A stretch of 64,000 bases of DNA from the NCBI GenBank assembly GCA_964550025.1, contig CAZJYI010000046.1:10820-74819 (forward strand), given 5' to 3'. The notes beneath the pieces were generated by a model. The model saw only the letters and a list, made by a program, of their open reading frames with translations. It had not been told where the DNA came from and made no database searches. Positions within the stretch are counted from its first letter, which is position 1; each line of letters starts with the position of its first letter. Of this stretch, positions 34,336-43,969 are shown piece after piece. Source of the stretch: CAZJYI01 sp964550025. Lineage in GTDB: Bacteria; Verrucomicrobiota; Kiritimatiellia; UBA8416; CAYOBW01. Both the position numbers and the translations under genes were made by a program.

Positions 34336-35469
34336 ATGAAGAGGATTCCGCTGCTTGTGATGGCCGGGTTGGTTGTGTCGGGCCTGGCCGCGTCAGCCGC
34401 CTATCTCGAGAGCGATGTTGGCCGGGATTCGGGGCAGGTCGAGCCCGATCCTCCGCCACGCATTATCCCGCCTCCGCCACCCGTACCCCCTCCGCCTCCG
34501 CCGCCGCGGCACGGTCCGGCATTGCCGGGGCTTGTCCGGCAGTTTGCCGTGGGCGCGCCGGTTACGCGCTCGGGTCTGACCGTGTTTCCGCTGCGCCTGA
34601 GACACGGGCGGAGAACGGGCATTGTCACGCTTGATGAAGCTTTGCGCCGTGACGAGCTGGCCATTCGCGAGAAGGGGGATGGCCAGGTTCCCTGGCTGCT
34701 GGTCAGAAACGACTCCCGGCATCCGGTCTTCCTCCTTGCCGGGGAGATCATCGTGGGGGGCAAGCAGAACCGCATTGTCCGCGAGGACATCCTGCTGCCT
34801 CCTCGGTCGGGCTGGACTGAGGTCTCCGTGTACTGCGGCGAGCAGCACCGCTGGCGGGGTGGTTCCGCGGGATTCAAGAGCAAGGGCACGCTCTCGGCGC
34901 CGAGCCTGCGCGGCATGGCGGCCCGGGCGGCTACGCAGGACAACATCTGGCGGGAGATCGAAGGTCAACTCGATCGTGCGGAGGTCGAATCGTCGACACG
35001 AAGCTATCAGGGGTTCTACGAGAGCGAGGCGGTCCGTCGCAAGCTGGATGCCTGCGTGGCGGCGTTTCCCCGCTTCCCGGATCGCGGAACAGTGGGTTGC
35101 GTGATTGTCAGCGGCCGGCGTATTCTCGGTTGCGACGTGTTCTTTGATCCCGACCTGTTCGCCCGCCTGTGGCCGAAGATCATACGATCTTACGCCGCGG
35201 AGGTGGTCTTCACGCCTCGGCCGGAACCCCGGCGGCACGATCACAGGATCGCGCCCTTTCCCTCAGCGGAAATGGTCCGGCGGTTCCTGGACAGCGTCGC
35301 AGCGGCGCGCTTCAGCGAACGCCGCACGCCGGGCTTGGGAAGGGCGTGGCGCATCAGCGGTGCCGTTACGGGCGACGATCTCGAACACAACGGCGAAGTG
35401 GTGCACGCCGGGCTCTTTTCGACACATAGGTGGTTTCGACCGATACCATTGGAGGGACATTCAAGATGA
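34336..35469 (+). CDS. Exported ARPP-1-domain protein (DUF6569-like)
   Basis: 377 residues from the ATG at 34336, with GAGGG upstream. Signal peptide MKRIPLLVMAGLVVSGLAAS, then a Pro-rich spacer (PPPPVPPPPPPPRHG) and the main domain. The domain has VTLDEALRRDELAI, VPWLLVRNDSRHPVFLLAGE and IIVGGKQNRIVREDILLPP, which match the ARPP-1 family (ARG- and rhodanese-phosphatase-superfamily-associated protein). The family's function is unknown. The stop overlaps the start of the VIT/VWA gene (ATGA), so the two are translated together, and both are exported. Confidence 0.85.
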   Translation: MKRIPLLVMAGLVVSGLAASAAYLESDVGRDSGQVEPDPPPRIIPPPPPVPPPPPPPRHGPALPGLVRQFAVGAPVTRSGLTVFPLRLRHGRRTGIVTLDEALRRDELAIREKGDGQVPWLLVRNDSRHPVFLLAGEIIVGGKQNRIVREDILLPPRSGWTEVSVYCGEQHRWRGGSAGFKSKGTLSAPSLRGMAARAATQDNIWREIEGQLDRAEVESSTRSYQGFYESEAVRRKLDACVAAFPRFPDRGTVGCVIVSGRRILGCDVFFDPDLFARLWPKIIRSYAAEVVFTPRPEPRRHDHRIAPFPSAEMVRRFLDSVAAARFSERRTPGLGRAWRISGAVTGDDLEHNGEVVHAGLFSTHRWFRPIPLEGHSR

Positions 35470-37781
35470 AGCGTACGATTCTGGCGATCTGTGTTGGCCT
35501 GTGCCTGGCATCAGAAGCGTTCTCTACCGGAATGCTGATTCCGAAGGACAAGTCGCTTCCGCCGTTGGCCGTCAAACACCAGCGGGTGGACATTCGGATC
35601 AAGGACGGTGTTGCGACGACAAAAGTGGAGCAGATGTTCAAGAACAGCGTCAACCGCGATCTTGAAGCGGTTTTCGTGTTCCCTCTGCCGCAGAATGCCG
35701 CCATCGGCGACTTTGCCATGTACATCAACGGCAAACGAATGAGCGGGGAACTGGTGGAAAAGGGCAAGGCCCGCAAGATATACCAGGACATTGTTCGCCG
35801 GTTGAAGGACCCCGGTCTCCTGGAGTACCTCGGGGGCGACCTGTTCCGCATCAGTATCTACCCCGTGCCGCGCAACGGCGAGCAGCGGATCGAGTTGGAG
35901 TACTCGCAGCAGCTTGAGTTCGATTCGGGGCTCTACAAGTTCGTGTATCCGCTCAAGACCGGCGAGAAGGCTTCGCGCACGCTGGAAGACTTCACCGTGT
36001 CGCTCAGGCTGAATTCGTCGGTCCCTATCAAGAATGTCTATTCGCCGTCGCACGAAGTCGGGGTCAGCCGAAAAAGCGAGAACGAAGCCGTAGTCGGTTT
36101 CGAGGAGGACCGGGCACTACTGGACAAAGACTTTGTGCTCTACTACGGCGTGTCCGAGAAGGATTTTGGACTGAACCTGTTGGCACACGCTGTGAAGGGA
36201 CAGGACGGGTACTACATGATGATGCTCTCTCCGAGCGTCACGCCTCCCGGAGGCAAGCCCATGTCCAAGGACGTCGTCTTCGTGTTCGACACCTCCGGCA
36301 GTATGAAGGGCAAGAAGGTCGACCAGGCGCGCGAGGCCCTGGAATACTGCGTCAAGCACCTCAACGACGGCGACCGTTTCAACCTGGTACGCTTCAGCAC
36401 CGATGTCGAAACGCTGGGAGCGAAGCTGCTCGATGTCAACGACGAGAACCGTCAAAAGGCCCTCACGATGGTGGAAGAGATCGAAGCGCGCGGGGGTACG
36501 GCCATTGACGGCGCGCTACGAGAGGCCCTGGGGATGGATTTCGACGCGAAACGGCCGTCGATTATCGTGTTTCTGACGGACGGCAAACCCACGGTCGGCG
36601 AGTCTGATACGGAGATCATCCTCAAGAACGTGGCCGCGAAGAAGAAGGGAACCGTGCGGCTGTTTGTCTTCGGAGTGGGCGAAAAGGTCAACACGCACCT
36701 CCTCGACAGGCTGTCCGGCGATCACGGGGGCGTGTCTCAGTACGTGAAGCCGCGGGAGAGCATCGAGGCCAAGGTGTCGAGCCTGGCCGACAAACTGAGC
36801 AACCCGGTTCTGAGCAACGTGAAGGTGGCGGTTGACAAGCTCAAGACGCGCAAGGTCCACCCGCGCGAGCTGTCCGACCTTTTCAGCGGCGATCAGCTCG
36901 TTGTGCTGGGGCGTTACGAAGGCAGTGGCCACGTAGCCATCCGGTTGCACGGCGAAGTCAACGGCAAGAAGCGGGAGTTTGTGTACGAGGGCGATTTCCC
37001 GAAGACAAGCGCCGACAACGACTTCATTCCCCGACTGTGGGCCACGCGCCGCGTGGGATACCTGCTGGACCAGGTACGTCTGCAGGGCGAGGAGGAGGAA
37101 CTGAAGAACGAGGTAATCCTGTTGAGCAAGGAATACGGCATCATGACGCCGTACACCTCATACCTCGTTCTGGAGAACGACGAGGCGTACAAGCGGCATG
37201 ACATCGAACGCAGCCCCAGGCCCGGCACCGTGGCGCCGATGGAAGCCGACGCCGCCAAACCCCTGGCCAAGGCCAGCCGGGTGTTTGCCCGTAGAGAGCA
37301 GGAGGAAATGCGTACGCGGGACCGCACCCTCTCCGCCAGGGCGGCCACGCAGCCCATCCCCGTGTTCTCCGACGAGGCGGCCAACGGATTCTCGGCCGGC
37401 GCCGCGGCGCCGCGAGCGGCGGGAGAGAGGCAATACCAGGTTGTGCGCGGAAACGCGCGCGACGTCAGTCTATACCTCAAAGAGGACTCGGGGCGTGACG
37501 CCGTTGAGCTCAGCGAGGCCATCCGCCGGTACAAAGAGCGCAAGACGGCGCGTGAGGACGTCGCCGGTGTGCGTCACGTTGGCAAGAAGATCTTCTACCT
37601 GATCAACGGGCAGTGGATCGACGGAGCCTACAAGAAAGAAATGAAGACTCGCCGCGTGACCTTTGCCGGCGACGAGTACTTCGATCTCCTGACCAAACGC
37701 CCCGAGCTCAAGCCCTTCCTGGCATTGGGCGAGAAAGTGATCGTGGTGCTTGACGACGGTACGGCGCTGATCGTGGAGTAG
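35466..37781 (+). CDS. Exported VIT and von Willebrand A domain protein
   Basis: 771 residues from the ATG at 35466, preceded by GGAGGGAC. A signal peptide (MKRTILAICVGLCLASEAFS) is followed by a VIT domain (about 28-150: VEQMFKNSVNRDLEAVFVFP and later ELVEKGKARKIYQDIVRR) and a VWA domain (about 265-440). The VWA metal site is intact: FDTSGS near 274, GGTAIDGA and LTDGKPT. The C-terminal 250 residues hold a linker and an unassigned fold. Such inter-alpha-trypsin-inhibitor-like proteins bind proteins or surfaces in the envelope. The ATGA overlap with the ARPP-1 gene suggests a joint role. Confidence 0.92.
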   Translation: MKRTILAICVGLCLASEAFSTGMLIPKDKSLPPLAVKHQRVDIRIKDGVATTKVEQMFKNSVNRDLEAVFVFPLPQNAAIGDFAMYINGKRMSGELVEKGKARKIYQDIVRRLKDPGLLEYLGGDLFRISIYPVPRNGEQRIELEYSQQLEFDSGLYKFVYPLKTGEKASRTLEDFTVSLRLNSSVPIKNVYSPSHEVGVSRKSENEAVVGFEEDRALLDKDFVLYYGVSEKDFGLNLLAHAVKGQDGYYMMMLSPSVTPPGGKPMSKDVVFVFDTSGSMKGKKVDQAREALEYCVKHLNDGDRFNLVRFSTDVETLGAKLLDVNDENRQKALTMVEEIEARGGTAIDGALREALGMDFDAKRPSIIVFLTDGKPTVGESDTEIILKNVAAKKKGTVRLFVFGVGEKVNTHLLDRLSGDHGGVSQYVKPRESIEAKVSSLADKLSNPVLSNVKVAVDKLKTRKVHPRELSDLFSGDQLVVLGRYEGSGHVAIRLHGEVNGKKREFVYEGDFPKTSADNDFIPRLWATRRVGYLLDQVRLQGEEEELKNEVILLSKEYGIMTPYTSYLVLENDEAYKRHDIERSPRPGTVAPMEADAAKPLAKASRVFARREQEEMRTRDRTLSARAATQPIPVFSDEAANGFSAGAAAPRAAGERQYQVVRGNARDVSLYLKEDSGRDAVELSEAIRRYKERKTAREDVAGVRHVGKKIFYLINGQWIDGAYKKEMKTRRVTFAGDEYFDLLTKRPELKPFLALGEKVIVVLDDGTALIVE

Positions 37782-38553
37782 TCGGCGGCGTCAGGCAGGA
37801 CGATTCAGCAACCCGTTCGGGATTGGCCACAAGAGGCACAGCGCAGCCGCAACCGAACGGGAATGTTGGACAGGATCAACAGGATAACCCACGGTCTTTC
37901 CCTTTGACTGTGCTTTTTCGGGAGTGAACGTCGAACATGGAACATCGAACAGTGAACACCGAACTGAAGATCGGTTTCGCGTATCGTACTCTCACTCCTC
38001 TTTCTCGCCAGGATAACCCCTCCCATCCCGTAGATCCTGTAAATCGTGTCAAATCAACAGGAAAATGGCGGGTTGTAGTGTAGAAGACCACGGGAATCGG
38101 ACACTGTTCCCGCGTCGGCACGCCCTGCCGAGCGGTGAGTCTTGTCGGGGGAGACAACACGGCGACGTCCTCTCCCTTTTGTGAGTTCTGTGACTCTTGT
38201 GGCCATTCTCCATTCCTCCAGTTCTGCCCCGCCCTTCCCGTTGGTCTCCGTGGGCACCGTAGCGCCCCGCTCCCGCGGGGTGACCGGTGGGGCCGGCATC
38301 CCTGCCGGCCCACGTGGGAGCATGGGAAAACAGCCGGAGGCGGGAGACGGGGCCCGACGGGCGCGGCTATCTCTCCACGTTCGCCCGACATGCGGGCGCG
38401 CGGGCTGGATGCCCGCGCTACGGGTCACCGGCTGAAAGCCGGCGCTACGGCGGCATGACTGCGGAACGTTCCTCTCTTGACGGGGCTACGGGGACGCGTC
38501 AATCTACCGGCCACCACGTTGCCCGGCCAAGTGGGTAGGGAGGACCGCATGCC
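37782..38553. repeat. Gene-free stretch; right copy of the 200-bp inverted repeat and other palindromes
   Basis: 772 bp. 37825-38016 is the inverted partner of 33508-33718; their first 125 bp differ at about three positions. Further right are a 9-bp-periodic TTTTGTGAGTTCTGTG motif (38177-38210), GGGCCGGCA-TCCC-TGCCGGCCC (about 38292-38313), GCGCGGGCTGGATGCCCGCGC (about 38398-38418) and CCGGCT-GAA-AGCCGG (38428-38442), the inverted form of the hairpin at 18140-18154. No gene is visible. Confidence 0.88.
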
Positions 38554-41500
38554 ATGATACGCCCGTTACTGTTGCTTCTGTGTTTGCCTTGTCTCGCGGT
38601 TTCGGCCGAGCTCGAGCAGGGGTTCAGAGACCCGCCGGATCAGACCAAGCCGTGGTGCTACTGGTATTGGATCAGCGATAATATCTCGCGAGAGGGCGTA
38701 ACGAAGGACCTGGAGGCCATGGCCCGCGTGGGGATTGGCGAGGCGCTCATCGGGAACATCTTCCTTGATGGAACGCCGGCCGGTGACATCAAGGTGTTCA
38801 GCGACGCGTGGTGGGAACTTGTCGAGCACGCTATCCGTGAAGGCGGACGCGTGGGCGTGAACATCGGCATGTTCAACTGCCCGGGCTGGAGCCAGTCGGG
38901 CGGGCCGTGGATCAAGCCGGAACAGGCGATGCGCTACCTCGTGTCGTCGGAGACCCGCGTGCGAGGCCCGAGCCGCTTCGAAGGCACGTTGCCCGTTCCC
39001 AAGACGCCGTTCCAGGATGTTGCCGTGATTGCCTGTCCGGCTCCCGAGGGAGACGGCGACATGCTGGAAGGAAAGCGCGTTTCCGGCGGCGGACTCAGGT
39101 TCCAGTTCAGTCACCCGGAGCCTTTCACCGCGCGCAGTCTTTCCCTGACTCCCACGGCGACGCCATGGAAAGCGAAGGCCGTGCTGCGGGCTGAGGGCCG
39201 TGACGGTGAATGGGAAGATATCAGGGCTTTCACGTTCGATCGGTCGAACATGAAGGTCAACGTTGGGCCGATGCCGCAGGGCCCCGTCACAATCTCCTTT
39301 CCGGCGACTACGGCCCGGCGTTTTGAGCTGGTCTTTCAGAAGGCGCCGGGCAAGGCGGGCCTGGCGAGGGCCGAGCTTGCCGCCGGTGCGCGGTTGGAAT
39401 CCTACATCGAGAAGCAGCTCGGCAAGATGCACCCCACGCCGCTGCCGATGTGGGGCGACTACCTCTGGCCGTGCCCGACGGAACCCGAGGGCGAGGCTCA
39501 CACGATCGATCCCGCCGCCGTCGTGGATCTCTCGTCCCGCCTGAAGACCGGTGGGACGTTGTCGTGGGACGTGCCCCAGGGTGACTGGACCATCCAGCGC
39601 ATCGGAATGACGCCGACGGGCACGCGCAATGCCCCGGCCTCGCCGGAGGCGGAAGGTCTCGAGGTCGACAAGATGAACCGCGATTTGGCGAAGCACCACT
39701 TCGACGCCTTCATCGGGCAGGTGCTCCGCCGCATGCCCGCCGGTGAGCGAAAGGCGTTTACCCGCGTTGTTGCCGACAGCTACGAAATGGGATCACAGAA
39801 CTGGACCGACGGCTTTGCCGACGTATTCCGCAAGGAGTACGGATACGACCCCATCCCGTGGCTCGCCGTGTTGCGGGGGCGCATTGTTGGCAGCGCCGAC
39901 CGGTCCGAGCGCTTTCTGTGGGATCTGCGCCGGCTGGTCGCGGACCGCATCGCCACCGAGTACGTCGGCGGACTGAGCGACCTGTGCAAACCGCACGGTT
40001 TGGGCCTGTGGCTGGAAAACTACGGCCACTGGGGTTTTCCCGGTGAGTTTCTGAAATACGGCAGCCGTTCCGACCGGATCGGTGGAGAGTACTGGGTTAC
40101 CGGGAGCCTGGGCTCGATTGAGTGCCGTGCCGCGTCCTCGTGCGCCAACACCTACGGCAAGCGGTTCGTTTCAGCCGAAGCCTTCACCGGCGGTCCTCCG
40201 TTCAAGAACGCACCGGCGGATCTCAAGGCCCGGGGCGACTGGTCCTTCTGCGAAGGCATCAACCATTTCGTGCTGCACGTGTACATCATGCAACCGCGGG
40301 AAGACCGCCGTCCCGGGGTCAATGCGCGGTTCGGCTCGGAGTTCAACCGCCACAATACCTGGTTTGAACAGGGACAAACGTGGATCGACTACCTGCGGCG
40401 CTGCTGCTGGATGCTGCAGCAGGGGAACCGCGTTGCCGACATCGCCTACTTCATCGGCGAGGACACCCCGAAGATGACCGGAATACGTGAACCCGGATTG
40501 CCCGCCGGGTACGATTTCGACTACATCAATGCCGAAGTGATCGAGCAGTCGCTCACCGTGCAGGACGGCCTGCTCAGGCTTCCTCACGGGACGACGTACC
40601 GCGTTCTGGTGCTGCCGCCGCAGAACAGCATGCGTCCCGCCGTGTTGCGCAGGATCGCGAAGCTGGTCAAAGGGGGGGCGACGGTCCTCGGACCGTTGCC
40701 GACCCGTTCCCCGAGCCTGGCCGGCCATCCCCGTTGCGACGAGGAGGTGCGGGAATTGGCGAAGCAGCTTTCCGCGGGCACTCGGCGTGTGATTGCAGAC
40801 GCGGACCTGGCAGACTTGCTTGCCTCGAAGAACGCGGGTCCGGATTTCGAAAGCGGAGTGCCGTTGCGATTCACCCACCGTCGCGCGGGCGAGACCGACA
40901 TCTACTTCGTCGCCAATCCGGAGGCCGAACCTGTCTCGACTGTGGCGGCGCTGCGCGCCGGCGACAGGGCCCCCGAGCTGTGGGACCCGAAGACGGGGGC
41001 GATCACTCTGCCGGCCGTGTACGACGTGGTCGACGGCACGGTTCGCTTGCCGCTGCATCTGGGGCCGCACGGGTCGGCCTTCGTGGTGTTCCGGAAGCCG
41101 GCGTCTGAAGACCGGATCGTCGAGGTCAAACGTGACGGTGAGACTGTGCTCGATACAACGCTCGACAGGACGGGGGGCAACCGGGATGCGCAGGGAGAAA
41201 CCGGCACGTTCACTATCGCTACGTGGGTCAGACCCGATGATACGACGACACTGCACGCCGAAACCAACCAGGGCGTACGCGGCATACGCGAGAAGCGCAA
41301 CGACGTTATCTATCCGCCACACGGCAACACGTTCTCGTCCGAGGGTACGCACGCGGGGGCCGGCCTGGCTGTCGGTCGCAACGGCGTCTGCGTCTTTGAA
41401 CATAGCGCGAACTACTTCGTGCCTATCCTCGTCCATGCCGCAACCCTCCCGGATTGGACGCACGTTACCGTGGTGTACGAGAAGAATCGGCCGCGGCTCT

Positions 41501-42318
41501 TCCTGGACGGCAAGCACGTTCACGCCGGCTTGCAGAGCCGTTACACCGTCCATCCCGGACCGCCCGGCGGCCCCGGCGGTGTGCCGTTCCGCGGCAAGCT
41601 CGGACCCGTCAGACGGATCGATCGGGCTCTCAGTCCGGCCGAGGTCGCGGAGCTGGCCGGGGAGATGGCGCGCCCGGACGCCGCCGTTTCCGGACCGCCC
41701 ATCGCTTTGAGCCGTGGCGCCGACGGGCTGACGGTTGCGCTGAGCCGTCAGCCGGGCCACTATGCGCTCAAATCCGCCAATGGAGCGATGCGGATGATCG
41801 TATCACCGGCACCCCCCGTGCCGATCGGCATTGCGGGCCCGTGGAACGTCAGCTTCGATCCGTCGTTTGGTAGTATCGGGACCGTGCCGTTCACAGAGTT
41901 GGTCGACTGGTCAACGCACCCGGATGCGGCCGTGCGGCACTACTCGGGGAAGGCCACCTACAGTTGCTTGTTCGAATTCCCCGCCGGGTGGGCCGGTCTG
42001 CGGTGGTATCTGGACCTGGGCGAGCTGCACGACCTGGCTGCCGTTCGTCTCAACGGTCGGGATCTTGGCGTGGTGTGGCTGCCCCCCTGGCGGGTGGAGG
42101 TCACGGACGCGCTGCGTAGCGGGCGGAACCGGCTGGAGATCGACATTGTCAACGTGTGGAACAACCGCCTGGTTGGCGACTTGGAGCTTCCGCCCGAGAA
42201 ACGGCGGAGCTTCATTCTTGCGCCAACCGTGAAGAAGAATGCGCCTCTGCAACCGGCCGGTCTGCTCGGGCCGGTGACGCTTCGGGCCGCCGTGGACTTG
42301 CGTGTGGCCGGGAAATGA
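38554..42318 (+). CDS. Exported GH106-like glycoside hydrolase with laminin-G-like insert
   Basis: 1254 residues with signal peptide MIRPLLLLLCLPCLAVSA. The first 800 residues resemble the GH106 / alpha-L-rhamnosidase-related family: WYWISDNISREGVTKDLEAM, IGMFNCPGWSQSGGPWI, VVADSYEMGSQNWTDGF and a SAEAFTGG stretch. About 880-1060 is a concanavalin-like LamG domain (TFTIATWVRPDD, WTHVTVVYEKNRPRLFLDGK). The C-terminus is a galactose-binding-like beta domain (YLDLGELHDLAAVRLNGRDL, VNVWNNRLVGDLELP). It probably cleaves rhamnose- or uronate-containing polysaccharides outside the cytoplasm. The exact linkage cannot be inferred. A beta-helix protein and a sulfatase follow, as in degradation loci for sulfated polysaccharides. 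Confidence 0.85.
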   Translation: MIRPLLLLLCLPCLAVSAELEQGFRDPPDQTKPWCYWYWISDNISREGVTKDLEAMARVGIGEALIGNIFLDGTPAGDIKVFSDAWWELVEHAIREGGRVGVNIGMFNCPGWSQSGGPWIKPEQAMRYLVSSETRVRGPSRFEGTLPVPKTPFQDVAVIACPAPEGDGDMLEGKRVSGGGLRFQFSHPEPFTARSLSLTPTATPWKAKAVLRAEGRDGEWEDIRAFTFDRSNMKVNVGPMPQGPVTISFPATTARRFELVFQKAPGKAGLARAELAAGARLESYIEKQLGKMHPTPLPMWGDYLWPCPTEPEGEAHTIDPAAVVDLSSRLKTGGTLSWDVPQGDWTIQRIGMTPTGTRNAPASPEAEGLEVDKMNRDLAKHHFDAFIGQVLRRMPAGERKAFTRVVADSYEMGSQNWTDGFADVFRKEYGYDPIPWLAVLRGRIVGSADRSERFLWDLRRLVADRIATEYVGGLSDLCKPHGLGLWLENYGHWGFPGEFLKYGSRSDRIGGEYWVTGSLGSIECRAASSCANTYGKRFVSAEAFTGGPPFKNAPADLKARGDWSFCEGINHFVLHVYIMQPREDRRPGVNARFGSEFNRHNTWFEQGQTWIDYLRRCCWMLQQGNRVADIAYFIGEDTPKMTGIREPGLPAGYDFDYINAEVIEQSLTVQDGLLRLPHGTTYRVLVLPPQNSMRPAVLRRIAKLVKGGATVLGPLPTRSPSLAGHPRCDEEVRELAKQLSAGTRRVIADADLADLLASKNAGPDFESGVPLRFTHRRAGETDIYFVANPEAEPVSTVAALRAGDRAPELWDPKTGAITLPAVYDVVDGTVRLPLHLGPHGSAFVVFRKPASEDRIVEVKRDGETVLDTTLDRTGGNRDAQGETGTFTIATWVRPDDTTTLHAETNQGVRGIREKRNDVIYPPHGNTFSSEGTHAGAGLAVGRNGVCVFEHSANYFVPILVHAATLPDWTHVTVVYEKNRPRLFLDGKHVHAGLQSRYTVHPGPPGGPGGVPFRGKLGPVRRIDRALSPAEVAELAGEMARPDAAVSGPPIALSRGADGLTVALSRQPGHYALKSANGAMRMIVSPAPPVPIGIAGPWNVSFDPSFGSIGTVPFTELVDWSTHPDAAVRHYSGKATYSCLFEFPAGWAGLRWYLDLGELHDLAAVRLNGRDLGVVWLPPWRVEVTDALRSGRNRLEIDIVNVWNNRLVGDLELPPEKRRSFILAPTVKKNAPLQPAGLLGPVTLRAAVDLRVAGK

Positions 42319-42390
42319 ACGCCGTGGTGGCGTTGTTGACGGTTCACGGGCACGCGTGGAGACAGGCAGAGACGCGTGACCGTACGGGAA

Positions 42391-42413
42391 GCCCGCGCTC
42401 GGCAATCGCGGGC
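42391..42413. repeat. GCCCGCG/CGCGGGC hairpin
   Basis: Perfect 7-bp arms (42391-42397, 42407-42413) lie between the glycoside hydrolase and beta-helix genes, in a 127-bp gap that also pairs CACGCGT with ACGCGTG. It could be a terminator or another dispersed palindrome. Confidence 0.5.
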
Positions 42414-42445
42414 TACAGTTCTGCCGTAAACAGGGAGTCCTCAAC

Positions 42446-43867
42446 ATGCAGCTACGTGTGACACCATCGGCGCTCTCAATCCGCCCTCTTCTCGCCCTAT
42501 GCCGCGCAACTGTGCTGTTGACGGTCGTCGCATCGCACGCGGGCGACTTCTACGTCGATCCCGAGCGCGGGGACGCGGCCAATGACGGGAGTGCGGATCG
42601 TCCATGGAAGAGCCTGCAGGCCGTCATCGATCGCGGGCTGATTGAGAGCCGGAGATGGGATGCGCTGCCCTACAACAAGGACCGGGAGCTCGCCCCCAGG
42701 AATGCCGGTGCGCGCATCAGGGCGGGAGACACGATCTGGTTGCGGACGGGAGACTACGGCGATCTCAAGATCGAGAGCTTCTATAACACGGCACCAATCA
42801 CGGTAGCGGCCGCACCGGGTCAACAGCCCCGCTTTCGCAGCATTCTCATCCGATCCAGTTCGCACTGGGTCCTACGCGGGCTGCACGTCAGTCCGGAGTT
42901 CGGCGAGGGCAGGAGGCCCGGTGAGCTCATCTTCCTCAACGCCCACGGCTGGCGCGGACCCGTTCATGATATCGTGGTCGAGGACTGCGTGCTGCGGTCG
43001 GCCGAGGATACCTCGGGCTGGTCCCCGGCGGACTGGAAGGAAAAGGCCTGCAGCGGTATCCGTGTCGACGGGACGCGCATGACGATTCGCCGCAACACGC
43101 TCAAGAACGTTCGCTTCGGTATATCGGTGGGAGCGTCGCACTCAGTGGTGGAGCGCAATGTGATCGAGAACTTCTCCGGGGACGGCCTGCGGGGGCTGGG
43201 GGACTATTCGCAGTTCCTGCATAACACCGTGAAGAACTGCTACGACGTGGATGCGAACCACGATGATGGTTTCCAGAGCTGGTCGCATGGCCCCAAGGGC
43301 GTGGGAACGGGGGAAGTGAAGGGGCTCGTGCTTCGCGGGAATACGATCATCAACTTCGAAGACCCGAACCAGCCGCACCGTGGCGCCCTGCAGGGGATCG
43401 GGTGTTTCGACGGCATGTTCGTGGACTGGGTGGTGGAGAACAACGTGGTGGTCGTGGACCACTATCACGGCATCACGCTCTCCGGCGCGCGCGGGTGCCG
43501 CATCATCAACAACACGGTGATCGATCCGAACGACCAGCGCCCCGGACCGGCCGCGATCCGTATCGGCAAGCACAAGAAGGGTATGCCGTCGTCGGGCTGC
43601 ACGGTACGGAATAACCTGGTTTCCGCGATTCATGTTGATATGGACGGCTCCGACATGACCGCGGATCACAACCTGGTCGTGAAGGATCGCGGGGAGATCT
43701 TCGTCGATGCCGCGCAAGGTGATTTCCGACTACGATCGGGAAGTCCGGCAATCAATGCAGGTAGTGTGGAGCTGGCGCCGAAGGTCGACATCGGGGGGGA
43801 GAAACGTCCGCGGGGAGGCGCGGTTGACCTGGGTGCGTACGAGCGCGACGAGACGGAGAGTATGTGA
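42446..43867 (+). CDS. Exported right-handed beta-helix protein
   Basis: 473 residues with a signal peptide ending near ASHAG. FYVDPERGDAANDGSADRPW (33-52) is the typical opening of right-handed parallel beta-helix proteins related to pectate lyases and polysaccharide-degrading epimerases. Repeating coils follow (VVEDCVLRSAED, NTLKNVRFGISVG, HSVVERNVIENFSGDGLRG, NNVVVVDHYHGITLSG), and the end has SPAINAGS and GAYERDE, as in the choice-of-anchor Q domain. It probably binds or cleaves an acidic polysaccharide; catalytic residues cannot be assigned by eye. It lies downstream of the GH106-like gene. Confidence 0.85.
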   Translation: MQLRVTPSALSIRPLLALCRATVLLTVVASHAGDFYVDPERGDAANDGSADRPWKSLQAVIDRGLIESRRWDALPYNKDRELAPRNAGARIRAGDTIWLRTGDYGDLKIESFYNTAPITVAAAPGQQPRFRSILIRSSSHWVLRGLHVSPEFGEGRRPGELIFLNAHGWRGPVHDIVVEDCVLRSAEDTSGWSPADWKEKACSGIRVDGTRMTIRRNTLKNVRFGISVGASHSVVERNVIENFSGDGLRGLGDYSQFLHNTVKNCYDVDANHDDGFQSWSHGPKGVGTGEVKGLVLRGNTIINFEDPNQPHRGALQGIGCFDGMFVDWVVENNVVVVDHYHGITLSGARGCRIINNTVIDPNDQRPGPAAIRIGKHKKGMPSSGCTVRNNLVSAIHVDMDGSDMTADHNLVVKDRGEIFVDAAQGDFRLRSGSPAINAGSVELAPKVDIGGEKRPRGGAVDLGAYERDETESM

Positions 43868-43908
43868 CCAGGGACGAGTGGGGATGGCTCAGGGCGTCGA
43901 AATGTGGC

Positions 43909-43936
43909 TTGTACGGAGCTGCGCACGTTGTATGAT
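43909..43936 (+). promoter_or_regulatory. Candidate promoter for the VapB-like gene
   Basis: TTGTAC (43909-43914) and TATGAT (43931-43936) are spaced by 16 bp; the -10 box matches five of six positions. Transcription would start near 43943, some 15-27 bases before the alternative start codons. Confidence 0.45.
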
Positions 43937-43969
43937 GCAAGTCTCAACGGATGACACATGGGGTGCAGG

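Noticed and set aside
40171..41760. 529-codon minus-strand frame opposite the glycoside hydrolase
   Set aside because: Composition is shadow-like, with no start signal, inside a well-supported large gene.
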